This document shows positions 40,267 through 47,710 of a DNA stretch of 64,000 nucleotides, one piece after another (position 1 is the stretch's first letter; the number at the start of each line of letters is the position of its first letter). The translations under genes and the position numbers were made by a program. Below the pieces are notes generated by a model. It ran no database searches. It was not told the origin of the DNA and worked only from the letters and a program-made list of their open reading frames with translations. The DNA comes from CAZLIC01 sp964559535 (GTDB lineage Bacteria; Pseudomonadota; Alphaproteobacteria; Rhodobacterales; Rhodobacteraceae): positions 108,792 through 172,791 of the forward strand of contig CAZLIC010000003.1 in the NCBI GenBank assembly GCA_964559535.1. Reading direction: 5' to 3'.

Positions 40267-41208
40267 ATGTCCTTCGTGACGGAAATCCACTTTGCCGACT
40301 ATCGTTCGCGCCTTGCGAACTGGAACGAGCGATCCAGCGTGCGCGCCAAGCCCATGCGCGTCATGGGCGATGACGTGGCCGGAAGGCCGTTTTCGCAAGG
40401 TCTGGTGGCGGTGGCCCGGCATCCGCTGGTGACCCGGCAGGGCGATGCCACGGTGAACGCCGTTCTGGCGCAAAAGCTGTACTCCTATCTCGCCTTCACC
40501 GAACACCTGGAACGCAAGGCGGTGATCCCGGCCTGCGTGCTGCTCGCCCATGGCGAGGTGCCGTTCGCCACCACCCGCGACCTGCAGCGCGACGCCTCGA
40601 AGATCATCGTCGACGAGGCGCACCATGCCGAATGCGCGGGCGACCTGACCGACCAGATCGCCGCCCTGACGGGCCAGCGCCCGCACCGGGTGCGCGTGCC
40701 GCGGTTCCTGACGCGACTGGAGGCCGTGCTGGCCGATACGCCCGAGGAGGAGCGGCGGCTGGTGCTGCTGACCTTCAGCGCCGTGTCGGAGACGCTGATC
40801 ACCGGCACGCTGACCAAGGTGCCCGCCGACACCTCGGTCGACCCGGTGATCCGCGAGGTGATCCGCGACCACGCCATGGACGAATCGAAGCACCACGCCT
40901 GTTTCAGCGACGTGATCCGCATCATGTGGGAGGGCCTTGGCCCGCGCGAGCGCGACCTGTGCGGCCCGCTGTTCGCGCAGTTCATCACCGATTTCCTGAG
41001 TTCCGATCCGGTGATCGAGCTTGACTGGCTGGAAGCAGCCGGGTTCACCGCGGCCGAGGCCGACCGCATCATCACCGAAAGCCATGAGGACGACGCAGCA
41101 AGCGTCCGCGCCGATGCCGCGCCGACGATCCGGCTGATGCAGCGGTTTGGCCTGCTGGACCATGCCGCCACGCTGGACGCGCTGGGGGGGCAGGGGCTGG
41201 TGGTCTAG
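40267..41208 (+). CDS. AurF-like diiron N-oxygenase
   Basis: Protein of 313 residues with a ferritin-like bundle. All seven ligands of the AurF family diiron centre can be placed with the family's spacing: Glu79, Glu117, His120, Glu175, His202, Glu206 and His209 (in FTEHLE, DEAHHAE, SETLI, DHAMDESKHH). AurF converts p-aminobenzoate to p-nitrobenzoate and relatives oxygenate other amines; the substrate here is unknown. The gene stands alone, with no recognised biosynthetic cluster or dedicated reductase next to it. Confidence 0.8.
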   Translation: MSFVTEIHFADYRSRLANWNERSSVRAKPMRVMGDDVAGRPFSQGLVAVARHPLVTRQGDATVNAVLAQKLYSYLAFTEHLERKAVIPACVLLAHGEVPFATTRDLQRDASKIIVDEAHHAECAGDLTDQIAALTGQRPHRVRVPRFLTRLEAVLADTPEEERRLVLLTFSAVSETLITGTLTKVPADTSVDPVIREVIRDHAMDESKHHACFSDVIRIMWEGLGPRERDLCGPLFAQFITDFLSSDPVIELDWLEAAGFTAAEADRIITESHEDDAASVRADAAPTIRLMQRFGLLDHAATLDALGGQGLVV

Positions 41209-41274
41209 GGTCTGCCTACAATCGGGGGGGCCGGGCCGCCACCACAGCTGCCCGGCGCCGCCGCGGCACGCCCC

Positions 41275-44115
41275 CTATTCCGCCGCCTGCGCGTAGGCCT
41301 CGACCGGCGGGCAGATGCAGACCAGGTTGCGGTCACCGTACACGTTGTCGACCCGACCGATGGGTGGCCAGTACTTGTCCACCCGGAAGGAACCCGGCGG
41401 AAAGCAGCCCTGTTCGCGGCCGTACTTTCGCGTCCAGTCGGCGACCAGATCGTTCACCGTGTGGGGGGCGTGGCGCAGGGGGCTGTCTTCGGCGCTGATC
41501 TCGCCCTGTTCGACGGCGCGGATTTCCTCGCGGATGGCCAGCATGGCGGTGCAGAAGCGGTCGATTTCGGCCTTGGTTTCGGATTCGGTCGGTTCCACCA
41601 TCAGCGTGCCGGCCACCGGCCAGCTCATGGTGGGGGCGTGGAAGCCGTTGTCGATCAGCCGCTTGGCAATATCGTCCACGGTCACGCCATGGTCGGCGAA
41701 GGGGCGGGTGTCCAGGATGCATTCATGCGCCACCCGGCCCTTGTTGCCCATGAACAGGATGGGATAGGCGCCCTGCATCCGTGCCGCGATGTAGTTGGCG
41801 TTCAGGATCGCCACCCGGGTGGCCTGCGTCAGCCCCGGGCCGCCCATCATCAGGCAATAGGCCCATGAGATCAGCAGGATGGAGGCCGACCCGAAGGGCG
41901 CGGCACTGACCGGCCCCTCGGCGCCGCCGGTTTCGGGGTGGCCGGGCAGGTACGGCGCCAGATGCGCGCGCACGCCAATGGGCCCCATGCCGGGGCCGCC
42001 GCCGCCATGCGGGATGGCAAAGGTCTTGTGCAGGTTCAGGTGGCTGACGTCGCCGCCGATCTCTCCGGGTTTCACCAGCCCGACGAGGGCGTTCATGTTG
42101 GCACCGTCGATGTAGACCTGCCCACCGTGGTCATGCGTGACCTTGCAGACTTCGCGGACCGTCTCCTCGAAAACGCCATGCGTCGAGGGATAGGTAATCA
42201 TGCAGGCGGCCAGCCTGTCGCCCGCCGCGGCGGCCTGCGCGCGGAAGTCGTCAAGGTCGACATCGCCGTTCGGCGCCGTCTTCACCGGCACCACCTTCAT
42301 GCCGCACATCTGCGCAGAGGCCGGGTTGGTGCCATGCGCCGACATCGGGATCAGGCAGACGTCGCGGTGCGCATCGCCGCGCGACCGGTGATAGGCCTGA
42401 ATCGTGAGCAGCCCCGCGTATTCGCCCTGCGCACCGCTGTTCGGCTGCATCGAGAAGGCATCGTAGCCGGTGATCTGGCAGAGCTTCTTCTCCAGGTCGC
42501 CGATGGCCTCGCGGTAGCCCGCCGCCTGATCGGCGGGCACGAAGGGATGCAGGCTGCCGAACTCGGGCCAGGTGATGGGAATCATCTCGGCCGCGGCGTT
42601 CAGCTTCATCGTGCAACTGCCCAGCGGAATCATCGCGCGGTCTAGCGCCAGGTCGCGGTCCGACAGGCGGCGCATGTAGCGCATCATCTCCGACTCGGCC
42701 CGGTTCATGTGGAACACCGGATGCGTCAGGTAGTCGGTGGTGCGCAGCATGGTTTCGGGGAAGCCCAGCGTCGCGCGGTGGGGCGGCACGCCGTCAATGC
42801 CGAAGGCGCGCAGGACGCGCACCAGCACGCGTTCGTCGGTGGTTTCATCCAGCGAGATGCCGACACGGTCATTGCCGATCTTGCGGAAGTTCAGCCCCTC
42901 GGCCCGCGCGGCGGCCATGATGCCCGCCTGGCCCACGCCGACCTCGATGGTGATCGTGTCGAAAAAGGCCTTGGGCGAGACCTTGGCGCCCGCCGCCATC
43001 AGTGCCCGCGCCAGCCGCTGGGTCAGGAAATGCACGCGTTCGGCAATGGCGCGCAGGCCCTTGGGCCCGTGGAATACCGCGTACATCGAGGCCATCACGG
43101 CCAAGAGCGCCTGCGCGGTGCAGACGTTCGAGGTGGCCTTTTCGCGGCGGATATGCTGTTCGCGGGTCTGCAGCGACAGGCGGTAGGCGCGGTTGCCGCG
43201 GGCGTCGATCGAGACCCCCACAATGCGGCCCGGCATCGACCGCTTCAGGTCATCGCGGCAAGCCATGAAGGCTGCATGCGGCCCGCCATAGCCCAAGGGC
43301 ACGCCGAACCGCTGCGAGGACCCAATGGCGATGTCGGCCCCCATGGCGCCCGGTTCCTTCAGCATCGTCAGCGCCAGGAGGTCGGTCGCCACCACCGCGA
43401 TGCCCTTGGTGGAATGGACCTTGGCGATCAGGGCGGTAAAGTCTGTGACGTGGCCATAGCTGCCGGGATACTGGAAGATCGCCCCGAACACCTTGGTCGG
43501 GTCCAGGTTGCCCACCATGTCCTCGATGATCTCGATGCCCAGCGGCTGCGCCCGGGTGCGGATCACGGCGATGGTCTGCGGGTGGCAGAAGCGGTCCACG
43601 AAGAAGGCCCGCGCCTTTGACCGCGACGACCGTTCGGCCATGGTCATCGCCTCGGCCGCCGCCGTGGCCTCGTCCAGCAGGCTCGCGTTGGCGACATCAA
43701 GCCCGGTCAGATCGCAGACCATGGTCTGGTAGTTCAGCAAGGCTTCAAGACGGCCTTGCGCGATTTCCGGCTGGTAGGGCGTGTAGGCGGTGTACCACGC
43801 CGGATTTTCCAGGATGTTGCGCTGGATCGCGGGCGGCGTGACAGTACCGTAGTAGCCCTGCCCGATCAGGCTGGTCATCACCCGGTTCTTCTTGGCCACC
43901 TCTTCCATGCGGGCCAGCAGTTCATGCTCGGCATAGGGCGCCCAGTCCAGCGCGTCGGCCTGCCGGATGCTGGCGGGCACCGTCTCGGCAATCAGCGCCT
44001 CCAGGCTGGGCGCCCCCACCACGCGCAGCATCTCCTCCATCTCGGCCGGAGAGGGGCCGATATGGCGGCGGTTGGCGAAATCGTAGGGGTTGTAGTCGGT
44101 GGGGGTGAAGCTCAT
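41275..44115 (-). CDS. gcvP: glycine dehydrogenase (decarboxylating), P-protein
   Basis: PLP enzyme of the glycine cleavage system, decarboxylating glycine and passing the aminomethyl group to GcvH lipoate. 946 residues, a fused alpha-beta P-protein. The PLP lysine is Lys697 in HLNLHKTFAIPHGGGGPGMG. Starts at ATG 44115. The three-hairpin array at 44141-44213 separates it from gcvH. Last gene of the gcvTHP operon behind a glycine riboswitch. Confidence 0.97.
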   Translation of the reverse strand: MSFTPTDYNPYDFANRRHIGPSPAEMEEMLRVVGAPSLEALIAETVPASIRQADALDWAPYAEHELLARMEEVAKKNRVMTSLIGQGYYGTVTPPAIQRNILENPAWYTAYTPYQPEIAQGRLEALLNYQTMVCDLTGLDVANASLLDEATAAAEAMTMAERSSRSKARAFFVDRFCHPQTIAVIRTRAQPLGIEIIEDMVGNLDPTKVFGAIFQYPGSYGHVTDFTALIAKVHSTKGIAVVATDLLALTMLKEPGAMGADIAIGSSQRFGVPLGYGGPHAAFMACRDDLKRSMPGRIVGVSIDARGNRAYRLSLQTREQHIRREKATSNVCTAQALLAVMASMYAVFHGPKGLRAIAERVHFLTQRLARALMAAGAKVSPKAFFDTITIEVGVGQAGIMAAARAEGLNFRKIGNDRVGISLDETTDERVLVRVLRAFGIDGVPPHRATLGFPETMLRTTDYLTHPVFHMNRAESEMMRYMRRLSDRDLALDRAMIPLGSCTMKLNAAAEMIPITWPEFGSLHPFVPADQAAGYREAIGDLEKKLCQITGYDAFSMQPNSGAQGEYAGLLTIQAYHRSRGDAHRDVCLIPMSAHGTNPASAQMCGMKVVPVKTAPNGDVDLDDFRAQAAAAGDRLAACMITYPSTHGVFEETVREVCKVTHDHGGQVYIDGANMNALVGLVKPGEIGGDVSHLNLHKTFAIPHGGGGPGMGPIGVRAHLAPYLPGHPETGGAEGPVSAAPFGSASILLISWAYCLMMGGPGLTQATRVAILNANYIAARMQGAYPILFMGNKGRVAHECILDTRPFADHGVTVDDIAKRLIDNGFHAPTMSWPVAGTLMVEPTESETKAEIDRFCTAMLAIREEIRAVEQGEISAEDSPLRHAPHTVNDLVADWTRKYGREQGCFPPGSFRVDKYWPPIGRVDNVYGDRNLVCICPPVEAYAQAAE

Positions 44116-44140
44116 TGATCCGCTCGCATCCAGAGGTGAG

Positions 44141-44213
44141 CAAATTCCTTGAAACAAGGAATTTGCAATTTTCTTTCTTCAAGAAAATTGCCCGGAACCC
44201 CTGCGGGTTCCGG
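44141..44213 (-). repeat. array of three abutting perfect hairpins between gcvH and gcvP
   Basis: Three consecutive inverted repeats cover 73 bp with a single base between the last two: 44141-44165 (CAAATTCCTTG-AAA-CAAGGAATTTG), 44166-44190 (CAATTTTCTT-N5-AAGAAAATTG), 44192-44213 (CCGGAACCC-CTGC-GGGTTCCGG). The first two are A+T-rich in a very G+C-rich genome. They lie in the intercistronic gap and could control relative expression of gcvH and gcvP or be a mobile or family-wide repeat. Confidence 0.7.
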
Positions 44214-44217
44214 TTCG

Positions 44218-44577
44218 TCAACCGATCAGTTCGGCGTATTCGTCTTCGTCCATGAATTCATCCAGCACCGACATGTCCTCGATCTTCATCTTGAAGAACC
44301 ATGCGGCCCCGGTCGGGTCTTCGTTCACCAGACCCGGGTTGTCGGTCAGCTTTTCGTTCACCGCAACGATCTCGCCATCCAGCGGCGCCAGGATGTCGGA
44401 CGCGGCCTTCACGCTCTCGATCACGCAGACCTCGTCGCCCTGCGCCACCATCGCGTCGATCTCGGGCAGCTCGACGAACACCACGTCGCCCAGCTGTTCG
44501 GCGGCATGTTCGGTGATGCCCACCACCACGAGGTCGCCCTGGACCCGCAGCCATTCATGTTCTTTCGTGTACTTCAT
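44218..44577 (-). CDS. gcvH: glycine cleavage system H protein
   Basis: Lipoyl carrier shuttling the aminomethyl group. 119 residues; the lipoylated lysine is Lys57 in VIESVKAASDI. N-terminal KYTKEHEWL and the conserved GDEV and NPGLVNEDP segments fit H protein. It lies 9 bp downstream of gcvT and just ahead of a hairpin array. Confidence 0.98.
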   Translation of the reverse strand: MKYTKEHEWLRVQGDLVVVGITEHAAEQLGDVVFVELPEIDAMVAQGDEVCVIESVKAASDILAPLDGEIVAVNEKLTDNPGLVNEDPTGAAWFFKMKIEDMSVLDEFMDEDEYAELIG

Positions 44578-44586
44578 CAGGGGTCC

Positions 44587-45708
44587 TCAGCGCTTGTAGG
44601 TTGGGGGTCGGAACGGCAGGGGCGTCACGGTCACCGGCAACAGCTTGCCGCGCACCTCGGCCTCCAGCGCCGTGCCGGGCGTGGCGAAGGCTGTGGCGAC
44701 ATAGCCCATGGCAACAGGCGCCCCGAGCGAGGGCGCGAAGCCGCCCGAGGTGACACTGCCCACGGGCGTGCCGTCGGTGGCGAACAGCAGCGTGCCTTCG
44801 CGCACCGGCTGGCGGCCATCCGGGCGCAGGCCCACACGGCGGCGTTCGGGACCTTCGTCGAGTTCGTGAAGGATGCGCGTCGCGCCGGGAAAGCCGCCCG
44901 CGCGGGCGCCGCCTGCGCGGCGGGTCTTCTGGATGGCCCAGGCCAGATCGGCCTCGACCGGCGAGGTGGTCTCGTCGGCGTCGTGGCCGTACAGCGGCAT
45001 CCCGGCCTCCAGCCGCAGGCTGTCGCGCGCGCCAAGGCCGATGGGGGCAACGGCGGGGTTGTCCAGCAGCGCCTTGGCGAAAGCTTCGGCATGGCCGGCG
45101 GGAACCGAAATCTCGAACCCGTCCTCGCCGGTGTAGCCCGACCGGCTGACCCAGAGTTCCCCAAAAGCGCCGGGGAAGATGCCCACATCCATGAATCGCA
45201 TGGCAGCGGTGCCGGGAGCATGCGCCGCCAGCACGGATTCCGCAGCAGGCCCCTGCAGGGCCACCAGGGCGCGGTCAGTCACCGGAATCACCTCGGCCAG
45301 CCTGGCCAGATGCTGCCGCATATGCGCGATGTCATGGTCCGCGCGCGCGGCATTGACCACGACGAACAGGTGATCGCCCCGGTTGGCAAACATCAGGTCG
45401 TCCAGAATGCCGCCCGTCTCGGCGGTGAACAGGCCATAGCGCTGCCGCCCTTCGGCCAGCCCCGCCACATCCACCGGCATCATCGCCTCGAACCCGGCCG
45501 CCAGCGCCCCCATCCCCTGCGTCGGGCGCAGGATCACCTGCCCCATGTGGCTGACATCGAACAGGCCGGCCCGGGCGCGGGTGTGCAGGTGTTCCTTCAT
45601 CACCCCGCTTGCGTATTGCACGGGCATGTCCCAGCCCGCAAAGGCGACCATGCGCGCGCCCAGCGCGCGGTGCAGGTCGTTCAGCGGTGTGCGCTTCAGC
45701 TCGTCCAT
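44587..45708 (-). CDS. gcvT: glycine cleavage system aminomethyltransferase, T-protein
   Basis: Transfers the methylene group to tetrahydrofolate, releasing ammonia. Length 373 residues from the ATG at 45708. It has the folate-binding N-terminal half (FAGWDMPVQYASGVMKEHLHTRARAGLFDVSHMGQV), the catalytic Asp in FDVSHM, and GYTGEDGFEI. First gene of the operon; a tandem glycine riboswitch precedes it by about 60 bp. Confidence 0.97.
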   Translation of the reverse strand: MDELKRTPLNDLHRALGARMVAFAGWDMPVQYASGVMKEHLHTRARAGLFDVSHMGQVILRPTQGMGALAAGFEAMMPVDVAGLAEGRQRYGLFTAETGGILDDLMFANRGDHLFVVVNAARADHDIAHMRQHLARLAEVIPVTDRALVALQGPAAESVLAAHAPGTAAMRFMDVGIFPGAFGELWVSRSGYTGEDGFEISVPAGHAEAFAKALLDNPAVAPIGLGARDSLRLEAGMPLYGHDADETTSPVEADLAWAIQKTRRAGGARAGGFPGATRILHELDEGPERRRVGLRPDGRQPVREGTLLFATDGTPVGSVTSGGFAPSLGAPVAMGYVATAFATPGTALEAEVRGKLLPVTVTPLPFRPPTYKR

Positions 45709-45720
45709 ATCGCCCCGTTT

Positions 45721-45735
45721 CCGGACAGCGTCCGG
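45721..45735 (-). promoter_or_regulatory. hairpin beside the gcvT start
   Basis: A perfect CCGGAC-AGC-GTCCGG dyad, 13 to 27 bases upstream of the gcvT ATG. It lies between riboswitch and ribosome site and may act as the expression platform (sequestering stem) of the glycine riboswitch. Confidence 0.4.
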
Positions 45736-45770
45736 CACCAGCCAGGCAGGCCAACCCCTGCCGTTCGGTG

Positions 45771-45945
45771 CCCCCTCTGTCCCTTGCGCCTGAGATCGTT
45801 ATCCCGTCGGCGCCCCGGACCAGGCCCGGGGTCTCTCCAGAGTTTTGCTGCCAAACCGGTCCTGGGGCCTGAGAGTTTACCGGGGCGGTTGCTCCTTCGG
45901 CACCGGTCCCGATTTTCGGCGGGCGCCGGATTCTCCCGATCTGAC
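45771..45945 (-). promoter_or_regulatory. tandem glycine riboswitch (two aptamers)
   Basis: Minus strand shows two gcvT-type aptamers in series. Aptamer 1 has the segments GGGAGAATCCGG, CCGAAGGAGCAA and AAACTCTCAGG followed by CAGGACCG; the shared linker reads ACTCTGGAGAG; aptamer 2 continues GACGGGATAACGATCTCAGGCGCAAGGGACAGAGG. High glycine turns on the cleavage system in this family. It ends about 60 bp before gcvT. Confidence 0.92.
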
Positions 45946-45989
45946 GGATCAGGGTTAGCGCGGGACAGCGCGGGCAGGCAAGCGGAAAA

Positions 45990-47387
45990 TCAGCGGCCGG
46001 TCTGTGCGGCGGTGGCGCGGTCGATCACCCGTGTGGCCAGCCACGTGGCCAGAAGTCCGAAAACGATGCCGCCCAGCGCCTGACCCGCCAGCACGCCCTG
46101 CGGCCCCCACCACACGGCCAGCGCCCAGGCAAAAGGCACGGTGCCCAGCGTGTGCCGCGCCCAGTTTACCATCGTGGACTGAAACGCCGCGCCCAGGCTG
46201 TTGCACAGCGCATTGGCGACAAAGATCAGGCCGTTGAAGAAGAACATCAGGCTCAGCGGCCCGCAGAACAGGTACACCAGATCGCGCGTCAGCCCTTCGG
46301 CCCGAAACGCATCGGCGATCGGCGCGCGGGCAACGAACAGGATGGCCGACATGCCCACGATCACCAGCGCGCAGAACAGGATGGCCTCACGGAAGGCGCG
46401 GCGCACGCGCTCGGGCCTTCGGGCGCCCAGGTTCTGCCCGATGATGGGGCCGATGGCACCCGACAGCGCGAAGATCATGCCGAAGGCCACAGGCGTCAGC
46501 CGCCCCGCAATCGCCATCCCCGCGACCGCTGCCTCGCCGTAACCGGCCACCATCCGCGTCACCAGCGCCTGCCCCACCGGGGTGGCAAGCTGCGTCAGGA
46601 TTGCCGGACCGGAAATCGCGAACAGGGGCCGCGCGGCCACCATCAGGCCGGCCATGGAAACCGGGGCAAAGCCGCCATGGTGCCGCCACACCGGCCAGAC
46701 CGCCATGAAGGCAATCGCCGCGCGCGAGGCACCGGCAGCAATGGCCGCGCCGGTCAGTTCCAGGTCGGCCCACAGGATCAGCACCGGGTCCAGCGCCGCC
46801 AGCACAACCGCGCCCCACACCGTCACCATCATGGCCCTGCGCGCCTCGCCATGCGCGCGCAGGACCGAGGCGCCGATCATCCCCAGCATCAGCAGGGGCT
46901 GCGTGGGGATCAGCAGGCGCAGGAAGTACAGCGTTTCCTCGGCCGTCCGTCCGGTGGCCCCCAGCAGGCCCACGATCCACGGCAGCAACATGAAGACAAC
47001 CGCGGCGAACACCGCCCCCGCCGCGGCGCCGATCACCAGCCCCTCGGTGGCCTTCTGCCGCGCGCGGGCCAGGTCGCGCGCGCCCACCGCCTGCGACACC
47101 AGCACCGTCACGCCAATGGCCAGCCCGATGCCGAAGGCCGTGGTGAAGAACAGCACCGCGCCGGCATAGCCGATGGCCGCCGTCAGCACCGGATCGCCCA
47201 GCCACGAAATGTAAAGCATGTTGATCAGGTCGACGAGGAAGATCGACATCAGTCCGACCGACGACGTCAGCGTCATGACGGCAACATGGCGGAACAGGTT
47301 GCCGGTCACGAAGCGGCCCTGCGCCGCCGGCGGCGGCAGGGCGGCATCCACAGGGGCCGCAGTCATCGGGGCGGTGTCGCTGCTCAC
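45990..47387 (-). CDS. MATE-family multidrug/Na+ or H+ antiporter
   Basis: A 465-residue inner-membrane protein with 12 predicted transmembrane segments arranged as two six-helix halves. MATE features include GYAGAVLFFTTAFGIGLAIGVTVLVSQAVGARD and later PLFAISGPAILTQLATPVGQ. It exports cationic drugs, organic acids or siderophore-type compounds; substrate unknown. Its ATG overlaps the stop of the coiled-coil protein gene, forming a three-gene unit with the OmpA protein. Confidence 0.9.
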   Translation of the reverse strand: MSSDTAPMTAAPVDAALPPPAAQGRFVTGNLFRHVAVMTLTSSVGLMSIFLVDLINMLYISWLGDPVLTAAIGYAGAVLFFTTAFGIGLAIGVTVLVSQAVGARDLARARQKATEGLVIGAAAGAVFAAVVFMLLPWIVGLLGATGRTAEETLYFLRLLIPTQPLLMLGMIGASVLRAHGEARRAMMVTVWGAVVLAALDPVLILWADLELTGAAIAAGASRAAIAFMAVWPVWRHHGGFAPVSMAGLMVAARPLFAISGPAILTQLATPVGQALVTRMVAGYGEAAVAGMAIAGRLTPVAFGMIFALSGAIGPIIGQNLGARRPERVRRAFREAILFCALVIVGMSAILFVARAPIADAFRAEGLTRDLVYLFCGPLSLMFFFNGLIFVANALCNSLGAAFQSTMVNWARHTLGTVPFAWALAVWWGPQGVLAGQALGGIVFGLLATWLATRVIDRATAAQTGR

Positions 47388-47710
47388 GATGCGGCGTGCA
47401 TCTTCTCGATGTAGGCGCGCATTTCTTCGGCCTCGTGCCGCGACGCGCGCAGGCCTTCCATCGTGGCCTTCAGCTCGGCCTCGGTCTGCGCCAGCCTGTT
47501 GGTCAGTTCGGCCTCGCGCGCCTCCATGTAGGCCAGCGCCTGGTCGCGCGTTTCCTCGGCCTCGTGCAGCGACTGGGCAAGCCGGTCAATCTCGCCCATG
47601 TCGCCCTGCACGCGGGCAAAGCGGTGCAACAGCCAATGCGTGAACCAGCCCAGCAGGAACACGCCGAACAGGACAATGGTGGTGAAAACGATGAATTCGG
47701 TGCGGTTCAT
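47384..47710 (-). CDS. membrane-anchored coiled-coil protein of unknown function
   Basis: Protein of 108 residues: one N-terminal membrane helix (EFIVFTTIVLFGVFLLGWFTHWLLH) followed by a continuous charged coiled coil (residues about 38-105, heptads rich in Glu/Ala/Leu). No family recognised. It sits between the MATE and OmpA-type genes, overlapping both by 4 bp, so it is probably an envelope partner of that system. Confidence 0.65.
   Translation of the reverse strand: MNRTEFIVFTTIVLFGVFLLGWFTHWLLHRFARVQGDMGEIDRLAQSLHEAEETRDQALAYMEAREAELTNRLAQTEAELKATMEGLRASRHEAEEMRAYIEKMHAAS

Noticed and set aside
44141..44213. Interpretation as a CRISPR-like or tRNA-like array
   Set aside because: Three different hairpins rather than repeats with spacers, and no anticodon arm or CCA-like features.
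44149..46083. 644-residue ORF opposite gcvH and gcvT
   Set aside because: Runs through the glycine riboswitch and two conserved genes; artefact of base composition.
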